The translations under genes were made by a program, and so were the position numbers. A DNA stretch of 64,000 nucleotides from Mesorhizobium loti (GTDB lineage Bacteria; Pseudomonadota; Alphaproteobacteria; Rhizobiales; Rhizobiaceae). The stretch lies in contig NZ_QGGH01000006.1 in the NCBI RefSeq assembly GCF_003148495.1, forward strand, positions 124,001 to 188,000, read 5' to 3'. The notes beneath the pieces were generated by a model. That model was not told the DNA's origin, made no database searches, and was given only the letters and a program-made list of their open reading frames with translations. This document shows positions 24,916-33,664 of the stretch, one piece after another. The stretch's first letter is position 1. Every line of letters starts with the position of its first letter.

Positions 24916-25815
24916 TCAGCCGTAGGCAGCCACTGCGGGCGGCGGTTCGTCATCTCGAAGCGGCCCCGGAACGGGGGCGTATCCGAAATAGCGGACACTC
25001 AAACGCGCCTGCCCTTTCGAAAGCAACCGCAGCGTATCCTCCAGCTTGAACATGTTGGTAAGCGGCACCAACGCGTCGATCTTGATGTCGGTCCCCAGGC
25101 CTTCCTGACCCTGAATTCTGCCGCGACGGCCCTTCAAATCGCTGACTATGCCGCGGACAGAATATTCCGGCGTGACCACCTCGACCTCCGTGATCGGCTC
25201 GAGCAGTTGCACGCCAAGCCTGGGCGCGGCTTCCCTGAAACAGGCACGACCGGCGATCTCGAAGGCCAAAGCCGATGAGTCGGTTTGATGAAAGGCGCCA
25301 TCGACCAACGTCGCCTTCAACCCGATCATCGGAGAACCGGCAAAGGGGCCGGAGACCAGGGCACTGCGCACTCCTTTTTCGACGCCGACGGCATGCTCAT
25401 CGCGAACCGCGCCATTGGGAATCCGCGACACAAACACGAACTCCGGATCGTGCCCATTCGGCTCGAACAGCAGCTTCACGCGGGCAAACTGACCCATCCC
25501 ACGTGACTGCTTCTTGTGCGTGTAATCCTGTTCGTGCTTGCGGGTGATCGTCTCGCGATAGGCCACATCCGGAGCACTGATATTCAGGGCGACCTCGAAC
25601 TCGTTGACCAAGCGATGGATGATAAGATCAAGCTGAAGCTCGGCGTTGCCGGAGACAATTGTTTGCCCAGCTTCCTCGTCCCATGTGAAGCGGAAGCCGA
25701 GATCCTCATCCGCAAGGCTCGACAAGGCGATGCGCAGCTTTTCTTCATCGGCCTCCGACTTCGGCTCGATCGCAATTTCCAGTAAAGGCCAGGGCGCTGA
25801 AGCGATTTCCATCAT
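24916..25815 (-). CDS. EF-G-like protein lacking the GTPase domain (domains III-V)
   Basis: This 299-residue protein is collinear with elongation factor G from domain III onward. LLEIAIEPKSEADEEKLRIAL and SGNAELQLDLI match domain III. The segment from YRETITRKHEQDYTHKKQS onward matches domain IV, and LLEPITEVEVVTPEYSVRG domain V. No G domain with GxxxxGKT, DxxG or NKxD is present. The same frame stays open about 40 codons upstream without an ATG or GTP motif. Either it is a truncated EF-G paralogue or a specialised G-domain-free factor. The frame is intact, which argues for function. Confidence 0.8.
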   Translation of the reverse strand: MMEIASAPWPLLEIAIEPKSEADEEKLRIALSSLADEDLGFRFTWDEEAGQTIVSGNAELQLDLIIHRLVNEFEVALNISAPDVAYRETITRKHEQDYTHKKQSRGMGQFARVKLLFEPNGHDPEFVFVSRIPNGAVRDEHAVGVEKGVRSALVSGPFAGSPMIGLKATLVDGAFHQTDSSALAFEIAGRACFREAAPRLGVQLLEPITEVEVVTPEYSVRGIVSDLKGRRGRIQGQEGLGTDIKIDALVPLTNMFKLEDTLRLLSKGQARLSVRYFGYAPVPGPLRDDEPPPAVAAYG

Positions 25816-25930
25816 GGCAATAATGTCGCCTGAAGCGTCAATATTTACAACCGGACGGGCAGCGAAATCCAGAGCAGCATAAAGAAAGTCTAGATTGGCC
25901 GAATGATGCCGTTTAGGCCGTACCTTATTG

Positions 25931-26263
25931 TCAGGACCCCGGATCGTTCTCTAGCAAGATCGGCTTGCCGTGCGGGGTCGCATGCGCGGCGCGTTCCCAG
26001 GCGGCGGCGATCGTGTCGACATCGCTTTTGCCCGCGACACCCTTGGCGGCCAGCAGGCTTTCCAGCGCCGCCAGCCAATGTTCGTAATAGTCGTGGCCGT
26101 CGGCAGCAGCACCGGGCTTCTTCACTTCGCTCGACAGCGCCTGCGCCCACTCACTCCACGAGAACAGACCCTTGTCGTGCAGCGCCAACGTCATGGCGAA
26201 GGCTTCGGCCTGCCATGGCTCGGCAAACACCGGGGCATCGATGCCCGGTGGCAACTCGGCCAT
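25931..26263 (-). CDS. Nitrile hydratase accessory protein (activator)
   Basis: This 110-residue protein resembles the P14K/NhlE activator family, which delivers cobalt to the alpha subunit and is related to the N-terminal part of the beta subunit (FAEPWQAEAFAMTLALHDKG, FSWSEWAQAL, YYEHWLAALESLL). The ATG at 26263 gives the family N-terminus. It follows the beta gene by 7 nt in the order alpha-beta-activator. Confidence 0.85.
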   Translation of the reverse strand: MAELPPGIDAPVFAEPWQAEAFAMTLALHDKGLFSWSEWAQALSSEVKKPGAAADGHDYYEHWLAALESLLAAKGVAGKSDVDTIAAAWERAAHATPHGKPILLENDPGS

Positions 26264-26270
26264 ATCCGTG

Positions 26271-26930
26271 TCACGCCGGCTCAAGATAGCTCTCCCAGGC
26301 GTCGATCGACACAACAAGCGTCGGATCGGCCCCCTCGCCCCAGATTTCCGATCCTTCGAAAACCACCGTGTAAACCCATTGCGGGTTTTCGCCGTCCCCA
26401 TGCGCATTGCTGTCCGGGAAGACAAAGCCATCGCGCACAGCTTCGATCGTTCCATGCTTGCCGCGTGCGTAGCGCGGCAGCCGCGTGTGGCCGGTTGGGT
26501 TGAAGTTCTTGGTCCGCACGGGATCTCCGGCTTTGAACCGCGCCGGCGTCGCAACCGGCCGGTCGCAAGGCCCGCCCTTGGCCAGCACGGCCGGCACGTT
26601 TTCGGCCTTCAGCACCCTTTTCGGCGCCGCTGCCGGATCGACGGGCTTGCCGGCAGCGAGATCCCGCTCGCTGACGAAGCCGTGGCGCTTCAGCAATACC
26701 TCCAGCGCCTTGATCCAGATCTCGTAGTAGCTGGAGGCATAATAGTCGGCGGGATGCAGCGATTCCCGCGCGTGCCGGCTCTCGTCGATGTTCCACGCGC
26801 CCATGGCGCCGGCAGTCAGCGTCACACCGAGCGCCCGCCTTTCCCATGCGGTGTGGAAATAGGGTTCGTCCTTTTCGGGCGCGACCGGGCCGAATCCCAT
26901 CTGCCCGCCAAGATCCTGCGGCCCATTCAT
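26271..26930 (-). CDS. nthB: Nitrile hydratase beta subunit
   Basis: This 219-residue beta subunit opens with MNGPQDLGGQMGFGPV, the family hallmark, and contains YYEIWIKALEVLL. The C-terminal SH3-like half has FKAGDPVRTKNFNPTGHTRLPRY and WVYTVVFEGSEIWG. It overlaps the alpha gene by 4 nt. With alpha it hydrates nitriles to amides in the cytoplasm. Confidence 0.95.
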   Translation of the reverse strand: MNGPQDLGGQMGFGPVAPEKDEPYFHTAWERRALGVTLTAGAMGAWNIDESRHARESLHPADYYASSYYEIWIKALEVLLKRHGFVSERDLAAGKPVDPAAAPKRVLKAENVPAVLAKGGPCDRPVATPARFKAGDPVRTKNFNPTGHTRLPRYARGKHGTIEAVRDGFVFPDSNAHGDGENPQWVYTVVFEGSEIWGEGADPTLVVSIDAWESYLEPA

Positions 26931-27532
26931 GCCGGCTGTCTCGCCAGGCCGGTGCCGATCATCGCGTCGCGGCTCACCAGCTCCGCCAGCTGTTCCTCGC
27001 TCCAGCCCTCGGTACCCTCGGGCCGCATCGGCACGACGAGATAGCGCAGTTCGGCAGTGGAATCCCAGACGCGGATCTTCTTGTCCGCCGGCAGCGTCAG
27101 CCCGAACTCTTCCAGCACCCCACGCGGATCGATCACGGCGCGCGAACGATAGGGCGGCGCCTTGTACCAGACCGGCGGCAGGCCGAGCACCGACCACGGA
27201 TAGCAGGAGCACAGCGTGCAGACGACGAGATTGTGCGTGTCCTCGGTGTTGAAGACAGCCTGCATGTGCTCGCCTTGCCGGCCAGTGTAGCTCAGCGATG
27301 CGATCGCCGCCGTCGCGTCGCGCTTCAGCCAGTCGGCATAGGCTGGATCGCTCCAGGCTTTCGCCACCACCCTGGCGCCGTTGCGCGGGCCGATTTTCGT
27401 CTCGTAGGTATCGACGATGACGTCGATCGCGGCCGGATCGATCAGCCCCTTCTGGGTGAGGATAGTTTCCAGTGCACGCACGCGGGCGGCAAACGGATCG
27501 AGTTCGTTGTCGTGGTCATGATCGTGTGACAT
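26927..27532 (-). CDS. nthA: Nitrile hydratase alpha subunit, cobalt type
   Basis: This 201-residue metal-binding subunit carries VCTLCSC with Cys105, Cys108 and Cys110. Thr after the first Cys marks the non-corrin cobalt class; iron enzymes have Ser. YRSRAVIDPRGVL and IRVWDSTAELRYLVVP complete the family pattern. The His/Asp-rich N-terminus (HDHDHD) could help metal capture. It is first gene of alpha-beta-activator. No amidase, regulator or aldoxime dehydratase is adjacent. Confidence 0.96.
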   Translation of the reverse strand: MSHDHDHDNELDPFAARVRALETILTQKGLIDPAAIDVIVDTYETKIGPRNGARVVAKAWSDPAYADWLKRDATAAIASLSYTGRQGEHMQAVFNTEDTHNLVVCTLCSCYPWSVLGLPPVWYKAPPYRSRAVIDPRGVLEEFGLTLPADKKIRVWDSTAELRYLVVPMRPEGTEGWSEEQLAELVSRDAMIGTGLARQPA

Positions 27533-27609
27533 GGCCGCAAAATACGGTCCCGATCATGCCGCTGCAAGCACGACGGCTTGGTCCAACGCCCGCCTTCAGG
27601 CGGCCTGCA

Positions 27610-30600
27610 TTATTCGGCGGCCGCCCGCTGCGGTTCGGACAGCGCTTCTTCCCTGGCCTTGAACAACGAGAGCTGGTCGACATTTTCGACCGGGTCCGGC
27701 TCGCCCTTGCGCTTCGACCAAAGCCCGACCAGCCAGCCCGAGAAATTCTCCATGTAGACGTAGATCACCGGTGTCACGAACAAGGTCAGCGCCTGCGAAG
27801 CCAGCAGGCCGCCGACAACGGCAACGCCCAACGGCTGGCGCAGTTCGGCGCTGGCGCCGGTGCCGAGCGCAATCGGAAACGTGCCCATCAGTGCCGCCAG
27901 CGTCGTCATCATGATCGGCCTGAACCGCATCAGGCACGCCTTGTGGATGGATTCCTTGGCGGACATGCCTTCTCGTCGCAGTTCGAGCGCGACGTCGACC
28001 ATCATGATGCCGTTCTTCTTGACGATGCCGATCAGCATCAGGATGCCGATCACGGCGATGACAGACAGGTCCATACCGGCGAAGCGCAAGGCAACGACCG
28101 CCCCGAGCACGGCCGACGGCAGGCCGGTGAGGATCGTGAGCGGATGGATGAAGCTCTCGTACAGGATGCCGAGCACGATATAGATGGTCAGGATCGCGCC
28201 GCCGACCAGAAGACCCTGGTTGGCCAGCGAATCCTGGAAGGTCTTGGCCGTGCCGGCAAAGGTCGTCGAGATCGACGTCGGCATGCCGATCTGCTCTTTG
28301 AGCGCGTTGATGCGCGTTACGCTGTCACCCAGCGCCACGCCCTGCGGCAGGTTGTAGGAGATCGTCACCGCCGGAAGCTGGCCGAGTTGGTTGACGGTCA
28401 GGGCGCCGGCCGTGCGATCGACGCGGGCGAAGGCGCCGAGCGGAACCAGGCTGCCGCTCGCCGTCTTCATCTGGATGGCGAGCATCCGCTCGGGCGACCA
28501 TTCGATCTTGGGATCGAGCTCGGTAATGACTTCGTAGCTGTCGGCCGAGCCGAAGATTGTCGAAACCTGGTCGGTGCCGAACCCGCCATAGAGGGCGGAG
28601 CGCAGCGTGTCGGTATCGATGCCGAGCTGGGCGGCCTTGTCGCGATCCACCACCAGCGTCGCCTGCAGCGCATTGTTCTGCAGGTCGCTGGTGACATCGG
28701 TGAAGGTCGCATGGTCGGCCGCCATCGCGTCATTCATCTTCTGCGCCCAGATATCGGTCTGGCCGGTATCGAGGCCCTGAACCACGAGCTGGTAGGCGCT
28801 GGCCGACGAGCGCGAACCCAGCCTCAGGTTCTGCACCGGCTGCATGTAGGTCTCGATACCCGGCACATTGGCCAGTTGCTTGCGCAGATCCGACTGCACC
28901 TTCTCGATATTCGGGCGTTGGCTCTTGTCCTTCAACTGAACGTAGAGCTGGCCCTGGTTCAGCGCATTGTTGCCGCTGCCTGCCGACCATGCCACATGCG
29001 AAACATAGGGCGAATGGGAAAAGACGTTGGCCACCTGCCCTTGCAGCTTCACCATGGCGTCAAACGAAATGTCCTGTCGCGCGATGGTGGTCACCGATAT
29101 CTGGCCGATATCCTCCTGCGGGAAGAAGCCCTTCGGCGAGATCTGGATCAGCCACACCGACGCTGCCGCGGTTCCGACGAAGACGAGGAACACCAGGAAG
29201 GTGTGCCGCAGGCAGAAGCTCAAGACCCGGTCGTAGCTGCGTGTGACGAGGTCCTGCTTATGGCCGGCACCATGCTTGTCGCGGTCGGCCTTGGTCACCG
29301 ACAGCAGCCGCGAGCACAGCATCGGCGTCAGTGTCAGCGACACGAACATCGACGCCAGGATGGCGACCGTCACCACGACGGCGAACTCGTTGAAGATGCG
29401 CCCGATGACGCCGCCCATCAGCAGCACCGGGATGAACACCGCCACCAGCGAGATCGAGATCGAGATGATGGTGAAGCCGATTTCGCGCGCCCCCTTCAGC
29501 GACGCATCGAAGGCCGACAGCCCATCCTCCTCCATATGACGGAAGATGTTCTCCAGCATCACGATGGCGTCGTCGACGACGAGGCCCACCGCAAGCGTCA
29601 GGCCCATCAGCGAGATGTTGTCGATGGAAAAGCCGAACAGGAACATCGCGCCGAGCGTGGCGATCAGCGAGATCGGCACCGCCACGGCCGGGATGATAGT
29701 CGCCGTCACCCGGCGCAGGAACACGAAGATCACCATCACCACCAGGACGATGGTCAAAAGCAGCGTGAACTGCACGTCGTCGACGGCCTGGCGGATCGAG
29801 GACGAACGGTCATTGAGCAGCTTGATGGAGGCAGCGGCCGGCATCTGGTCTTGGAAGGACGGCAGCATCGCCTTGACCTTGTCGACGACGTCGACGGTGT
29901 TGGCATCGGGCTGACGCTGCACCGCCATGATGATCGCGCGGGTACCATCGTACCAACTTGCCGTCGTCGTGGTCTGCACCGAATCGACGACGCGGGTCAC
30001 CTCGCCCAGCCGTACCGGATGACCGTTCTTGGTGGCTATGATGATGTTGGAGAAGCCGGCCGCGTCGGTCAGCTGCGTGTTGGCGGTGATGGTGAGCTGC
30101 TGCTTGTCGTTCTGGAGCACGCCGAGCGGCGTGTTGCTGTTGGCCGAGGCAACCGCCGCCTGCAGCTGATCGATCGAGATGCCCCGCGCGGCAAGCGCGG
30201 TCGGGTCGATCTGGATGCGCACCGCATATTTCTGCTGGCCGAAGATCGAAACCTGCGCCACCCCGTCGATGGTCGACAGCGACGGCGAGATGACGTTTTC
30301 AGCGAAAGCATCGAGATCGGTCAGCGGAATCGTGTCGCTGACCAGCGACATCAAAAGGATCGGCGCGTCGGCCGGATTGACCTTGCGATAGCTCGGCGGC
30401 GCCGTCATCTGCGGCGGCAATGATTTCTGCGTGCGCGCGATCGCCGCCTGCACATCGGCGGCGGCTGCGTCGATGTCGCGGTTGAGCACGAACTGGATGG
30501 CGATCGAGGTTTGGCCAAGCGAGTTCGTGGTCGAGATCGAATCGATGCCGGCGATGGTGGCGAACTGCTTGATCAGCGGCGTCGCCACCGATGTCGCCAT

Positions 30601-30771
30601 GGTTTCCGGCGAGGCGCCGGGCAGCGAAGCCGAGACGTTGACCACCGGGAATTCGGCGCTGGGCAGTGCCGCCACCGGCAGGAACTTGTAGGCAAACAGT
30701 CCGCCCAGCACGAGAGCGAACGACATCAGAAGGGTGGCGACGGGCCTGCGAATGCAGAATTCGGAAATCAT
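27610..30771 (-). CDS. RND multidrug efflux permease (MdtB/MdtC-like)
   Basis: This 1053-residue HAE1-family inner-membrane proton antiporter has 12 TMs and two large periplasmic loops. TM4 holds the paired aspartates in GLVVDDAIVMLENI, and a long conserved block spans GGVIGRIFNEFAVVV. The N-terminus ISEFCIRRPVATLLMS resembles MdtB/MdtC. It starts inside the end of the adaptor gene (4-nt overlap). The large ORF on the opposite strand is a shadow. Confidence 0.93.
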   Translation of the reverse strand: MISEFCIRRPVATLLMSFALVLGGLFAYKFLPVAALPSAEFPVVNVSASLPGASPETMATSVATPLIKQFATIAGIDSISTTNSLGQTSIAIQFVLNRDIDAAAADVQAAIARTQKSLPPQMTAPPSYRKVNPADAPILLMSLVSDTIPLTDLDAFAENVISPSLSTIDGVAQVSIFGQQKYAVRIQIDPTALAARGISIDQLQAAVASANSNTPLGVLQNDKQQLTITANTQLTDAAGFSNIIIATKNGHPVRLGEVTRVVDSVQTTTTASWYDGTRAIIMAVQRQPDANTVDVVDKVKAMLPSFQDQMPAAASIKLLNDRSSSIRQAVDDVQFTLLLTIVLVVMVIFVFLRRVTATIIPAVAVPISLIATLGAMFLFGFSIDNISLMGLTLAVGLVVDDAIVMLENIFRHMEEDGLSAFDASLKGAREIGFTIISISISLVAVFIPVLLMGGVIGRIFNEFAVVVTVAILASMFVSLTLTPMLCSRLLSVTKADRDKHGAGHKQDLVTRSYDRVLSFCLRHTFLVFLVFVGTAAASVWLIQISPKGFFPQEDIGQISVTTIARQDISFDAMVKLQGQVANVFSHSPYVSHVAWSAGSGNNALNQGQLYVQLKDKSQRPNIEKVQSDLRKQLANVPGIETYMQPVQNLRLGSRSSASAYQLVVQGLDTGQTDIWAQKMNDAMAADHATFTDVTSDLQNNALQATLVVDRDKAAQLGIDTDTLRSALYGGFGTDQVSTIFGSADSYEVITELDPKIEWSPERMLAIQMKTASGSLVPLGAFARVDRTAGALTVNQLGQLPAVTISYNLPQGVALGDSVTRINALKEQIGMPTSISTTFAGTAKTFQDSLANQGLLVGGAILTIYIVLGILYESFIHPLTILTGLPSAVLGAVVALRFAGMDLSVIAVIGILMLIGIVKKNGIMMVDVALELRREGMSAKESIHKACLMRFRPIMMTTLAALMGTFPIALGTGASAELRQPLGVAVVGGLLASQALTLFVTPVIYVYMENFSGWLVGLWSKRKGEPDPVENVDQLSLFKAREEALSEPQRAAAE

Positions 30772-32027
30772 TGGGCAGCCTCGCCGGCATTGGTCGCCTC
30801 GGCCACCTTGGGCGCGGCAGCACTCGCCGTGGCCTTGCCTTCATGCACGGCGGCGCCGTCCTTCAGCCTTGTCTGGCCTTCGGTGACAACCTTCTCACCG
30901 CTTTTCAGCCCCTGGCTGATGGCGCTGTTCTCGCCTTCGGTCAGCGCCACTTGCACCGGCCGCATCTCGACGGTGTTGTCCGGCTTGACCACATAGACGA
31001 ACGGCCCCTTCTGGCTGGGCTGCACCGCGACCGTCGGAACCGATGTCATCTGCGGCATGATGCCTGCGTCGAGCACGACATTCACATACTGGCCCGGCCA
31101 CAGCGAAAGATCGGTGTTCGGCACACTCGCCCGCGTGGCAATCGTGCCCGACGCGGTGTCGACGCTGGAATCGACGAAATCGAGCGTGCCCTTGCTGATC
31201 GGCGTTGGATCACCGTCCTTGGTAAGGGTGACCGCCCCTTGCTGCGGATTGGCAAGCGCCTTGTGCAACAGCGCCAGGTTGCTTTCAGGCAGATTGAAGT
31301 TCACCTGCAGCGGATCCATCTGGGTGATGGTGACAAGCGGCGTCGCCGTGCTGCTGTTGCCGTTGCTGACGGTGACGAGGTCACCAACGGCGACGCTGAC
31401 AGCGCCCAGCCTGCCGGAAATCGGCGCCGTGATGGTGGCAAAGCCAAGCTGGACATTGTCGGCGTCGATTGTCGCCTTGTCGGCATCGACAGTCGCCGCG
31501 GCAGCCTTCGCCGCAGCGACGGCCTGGTCGTAGGTCTGTTGTGTGCCAGCCTGCTTGGCGACCAGATCCTTGGCGCGCTGGAGATCGGACTGCGAGCTGG
31601 CGAGCATCGCCTGGTCCTTGGCGAGCGTCGCCTGGTCCTTGGCAAGCTGCGCCTTCAGCGCACGGTCATCGAGCGAAAACAGAACGTCGCCGGTCTTCAC
31701 CATCTGCCCGTCCTTGACGTCGATCGATACGATCTGGCTGGACACACGCGCATTGATATTGACGACGGCGGGAGAGGAGACGAAGCCGATGGCGTAACGC
31801 CGGATCGGGAAATCGGCTGTCGAGGCGACGGCCGAAAGAATGGAGGCCGAGCGCGCCACGCTGGCGGCTTTCTTGTCCGAACCAGCAGCCGGTTTGTCCG
31901 ACGCGGCCACCTGCTTTGCGCCGAACAGCTGTTGAACCTTGCCCAGCGCATCAGGCGAAAGATAAAGCCACCCCGCCGCGCCCAGACAAGCGACGGCAAG
32001 CAACGAAAGAACGACTTTTCCACGCAT
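30768..32027 (-). CDS. RND efflux periplasmic adaptor
   Basis: This 419-residue membrane fusion protein has an N-terminal hydrophobic anchor (VVLSLLAVACLGAAGWLYL), a Lys/Ala/Ser linker, the lipoyl half NARVSSQIVSIDVKDG, and a coiled coil of repeated LAKDQATLAKDQAMLASSQS. Barrel and membrane-proximal domains follow. The ATG at 32027 follows GGAGAGAG; a TTG at 32033 is rejected. It is coupled to the pump gene by overlap. The outer-membrane channel and regulator are absent here. Confidence 0.9.
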   Translation of the reverse strand: MRGKVVLSLLAVACLGAAGWLYLSPDALGKVQQLFGAKQVAASDKPAAGSDKKAASVARSASILSAVASTADFPIRRYAIGFVSSPAVVNINARVSSQIVSIDVKDGQMVKTGDVLFSLDDRALKAQLAKDQATLAKDQAMLASSQSDLQRAKDLVAKQAGTQQTYDQAVAAAKAAAATVDADKATIDADNVQLGFATITAPISGRLGAVSVAVGDLVTVSNGNSSTATPLVTITQMDPLQVNFNLPESNLALLHKALANPQQGAVTLTKDGDPTPISKGTLDFVDSSVDTASGTIATRASVPNTDLSLWPGQYVNVVLDAGIMPQMTSVPTVAVQPSQKGPFVYVVKPDNTVEMRPVQVALTEGENSAISQGLKSGEKVVTEGQTRLKDGAAVHEGKATASAAAPKVAEATNAGEAAQ

Positions 32028-32178
32028 GGTCAAAGGCTCTCTCCACCCGACACGTCGTGGTCCGATGGTTCTATTCTAGCGCAAATCACGGCCCGTTGCC
32101 GCGATTTCGCCGAATAGATAGGACACGCCTTTGTCGGAAAAGGGCCAAAAGACGGCATTACGAAGATTTAATGTGCAC

Positions 32179-32195
32179 TGCACAATGGTTGTGCA
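32179..32195. promoter_or_regulatory. 17-bp palindrome between LysE and efflux-adaptor genes
   Basis: TGCACAA-TGG-TTGTGCA is a perfect inverted repeat in the 249-bp gap downstream-adjacent to the lysE-type stop (32277) and upstream of the adaptor gene start (32027). It is most likely an operator for the RND operon. Nothing else is seen in this gap. Confidence 0.4.
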
Positions 32196-32276
32196 ATGCG
32201 GCCTGGCTCCCGATCCGGACAGTACGCCGAGACTTCGGATCCTGTCTTTCGACGATCAGACGGTGCGCCCCACGGC

Positions 32277-32873
32277 CTACCTCAGCATCGGCCAAAGCGT
32301 CGCCGCCAGCAGTATGCCCATGGCGATGTTGAACCATTTCAGCCGCACCGGGTCCGACAGGAAACCGCGCAGTGCGGTGCCGAAACCCGCCCACACCGAG
32401 ACGCTCGGCAAATTGACGATGGTGAAGGCCACGGCGATCAACACCACCGACAGGAACGGATGCTCCGGATTGGTGTAGACGGCCATGGCGGTGATCGCCA
32501 TCACCCATGCCTTGGGATTGACCCACTGGAACGCCGCCGCATCGATAAAGCGCATCGGCTGCGCCTTCACCTCACCCTTGCCACTGAGCGAGCGCGACAT
32601 GGCAATCTTCCAGGCAAGATAGAGCAGATAGGCGCCGCCGGCGATCTTCAATCCGGTGTGCAGCGCCGGGAACGCCGTCAGCACAGCGCCGAGGCCAAGG
32701 CCCACGGCGACCAGCAGCACCAGGAAACCGATGCTGATGCCAAGCATGTGCGGAACCGATCTGACGATGCCAAAATTCACGCCCGATGCCAGAAGCATGA
32801 GATTGTTCGGCCCCGGCGTGATCGACGTCACGAAGGCGTAGACGAGCAGGGCAAGGAATGCTTCAAGCGACAT
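32277..32873 (-). CDS. LysE/RhtB-family amino acid exporter
   Basis: This 198-residue, six-helix inner-membrane protein starts with the family pattern FVTSITPGPNNLMLLASGVN. GAYLLYLAWKIA and the FQWVNPKAWVMAI motif follow. It exports amino acids or homoserine lactone-type compounds. The substrate cannot be deduced, and no LysG-type regulator is adjacent. Confidence 0.93.
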   Translation of the reverse strand: MSLEAFLALLVYAFVTSITPGPNNLMLLASGVNFGIVRSVPHMLGISIGFLVLLVAVGLGLGAVLTAFPALHTGLKIAGGAYLLYLAWKIAMSRSLSGKGEVKAQPMRFIDAAAFQWVNPKAWVMAITAMAVYTNPEHPFLSVVLIAVAFTIVNLPSVSVWAGFGTALRGFLSDPVRLKWFNIAMGILLAATLWPMLR

Positions 32874-33007
32874 GATATCCTCCCTGATAAGTCAGCATTA
32901 TTGTCTCTTCCCGGGGACCGCGCAAAGGCCACGGACAGCCCACAGCGGAGCCAGATGTCTCCCCCCTTTTGAAGGTGCTGGGCCGTTCGGCGCTTGCCTT
33001 CGAAGTC

Positions 33008-33580
33008 CTACATCGCCTGCGGGCCGCGGTTCAACGCCGCCACGCCGGTGCGGCAGATTTCGACCAGGCCGAGCGGCTTCATGATGGCAATGAACTGGTC
33101 GATCTTGGAGCCCTTGCCGGTGATCTCGAAGATGAAATGCTCGGTGTTGGCATCGATGACGCTGGCGCGGAACGCGTCGGCCAGTCGCAGGGCCTCGACG
33201 CGGGCCTCGCCTGTGCCGGCCACCTTGACGAGTGCCAGTTCGCGCTCCAGCGGCCGCTCCTGGCCGGATTCATGCGAACGCACGGTCAGGTCGACGACGC
33301 GGTGCACCGGCACGATGCGCTCGAGCTGATGCTTGATCTGCTCCAGCACATGCGGCGTGCCGCGCGTCACGATGGTGATGCGCGACAGGTGCTTCTCATG
33401 TTCGGTCTCGGAGACGGTCAAACTTTCGATGTTGTAGCCGCGCCCGGAAAACAAACCGATGACCCGGGCAAGCACGCCCGGCTCGTTGTCGACCAGCACG
33501 GAAAGCGTGTGGTTTTCCGGCTTTTCCGTTTCCTTGGCTATGAAATAGGCGGAACCGGTCGGCTGTAGCTGTGCGTTCAT
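33008..33580 (-). CDS. ilvN: Acetolactate synthase regulatory (small) subunit
   Basis: This 190-residue subunit (ilvH or ilvN by naming tradition) has an N-terminal ACT domain (HTLSVLVDNEPGVLARVIGLF, YNIESLTV) that binds the valine feedback inhibitor. The C-terminal ALS_ss_C region ends GLVEICRTGVAALNRG. It lies 84 nt after the catalytic subunit and should share its attenuated transcript. Confidence 0.96.
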   Translation of the reverse strand: MNAQLQPTGSAYFIAKETEKPENHTLSVLVDNEPGVLARVIGLFSGRGYNIESLTVSETEHEKHLSRITIVTRGTPHVLEQIKHQLERIVPVHRVVDLTVRSHESGQERPLERELALVKVAGTGEARVEALRLADAFRASVIDANTEHFIFEITGKGSKIDQFIAIMKPLGLVEICRTGVAALNRGPQAM

Positions 33581-33664
33581 GACATGAATCTCGATTTCAA
33601 GCTCTTGAGCTAATTCTCTGTTTGCGCACGGCTTCTCGCGACAGCCCTGCTTTGTATCTGCTGG

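Noticed and set aside
27472..30423. 983-codon open frame on the + strand
   Set aside because: It is fully antisense to the RND pump and has the His/Arg/Gly/Asp-rich composition of a GC-rich shadow frame; the minus-strand frame has clear family motifs.
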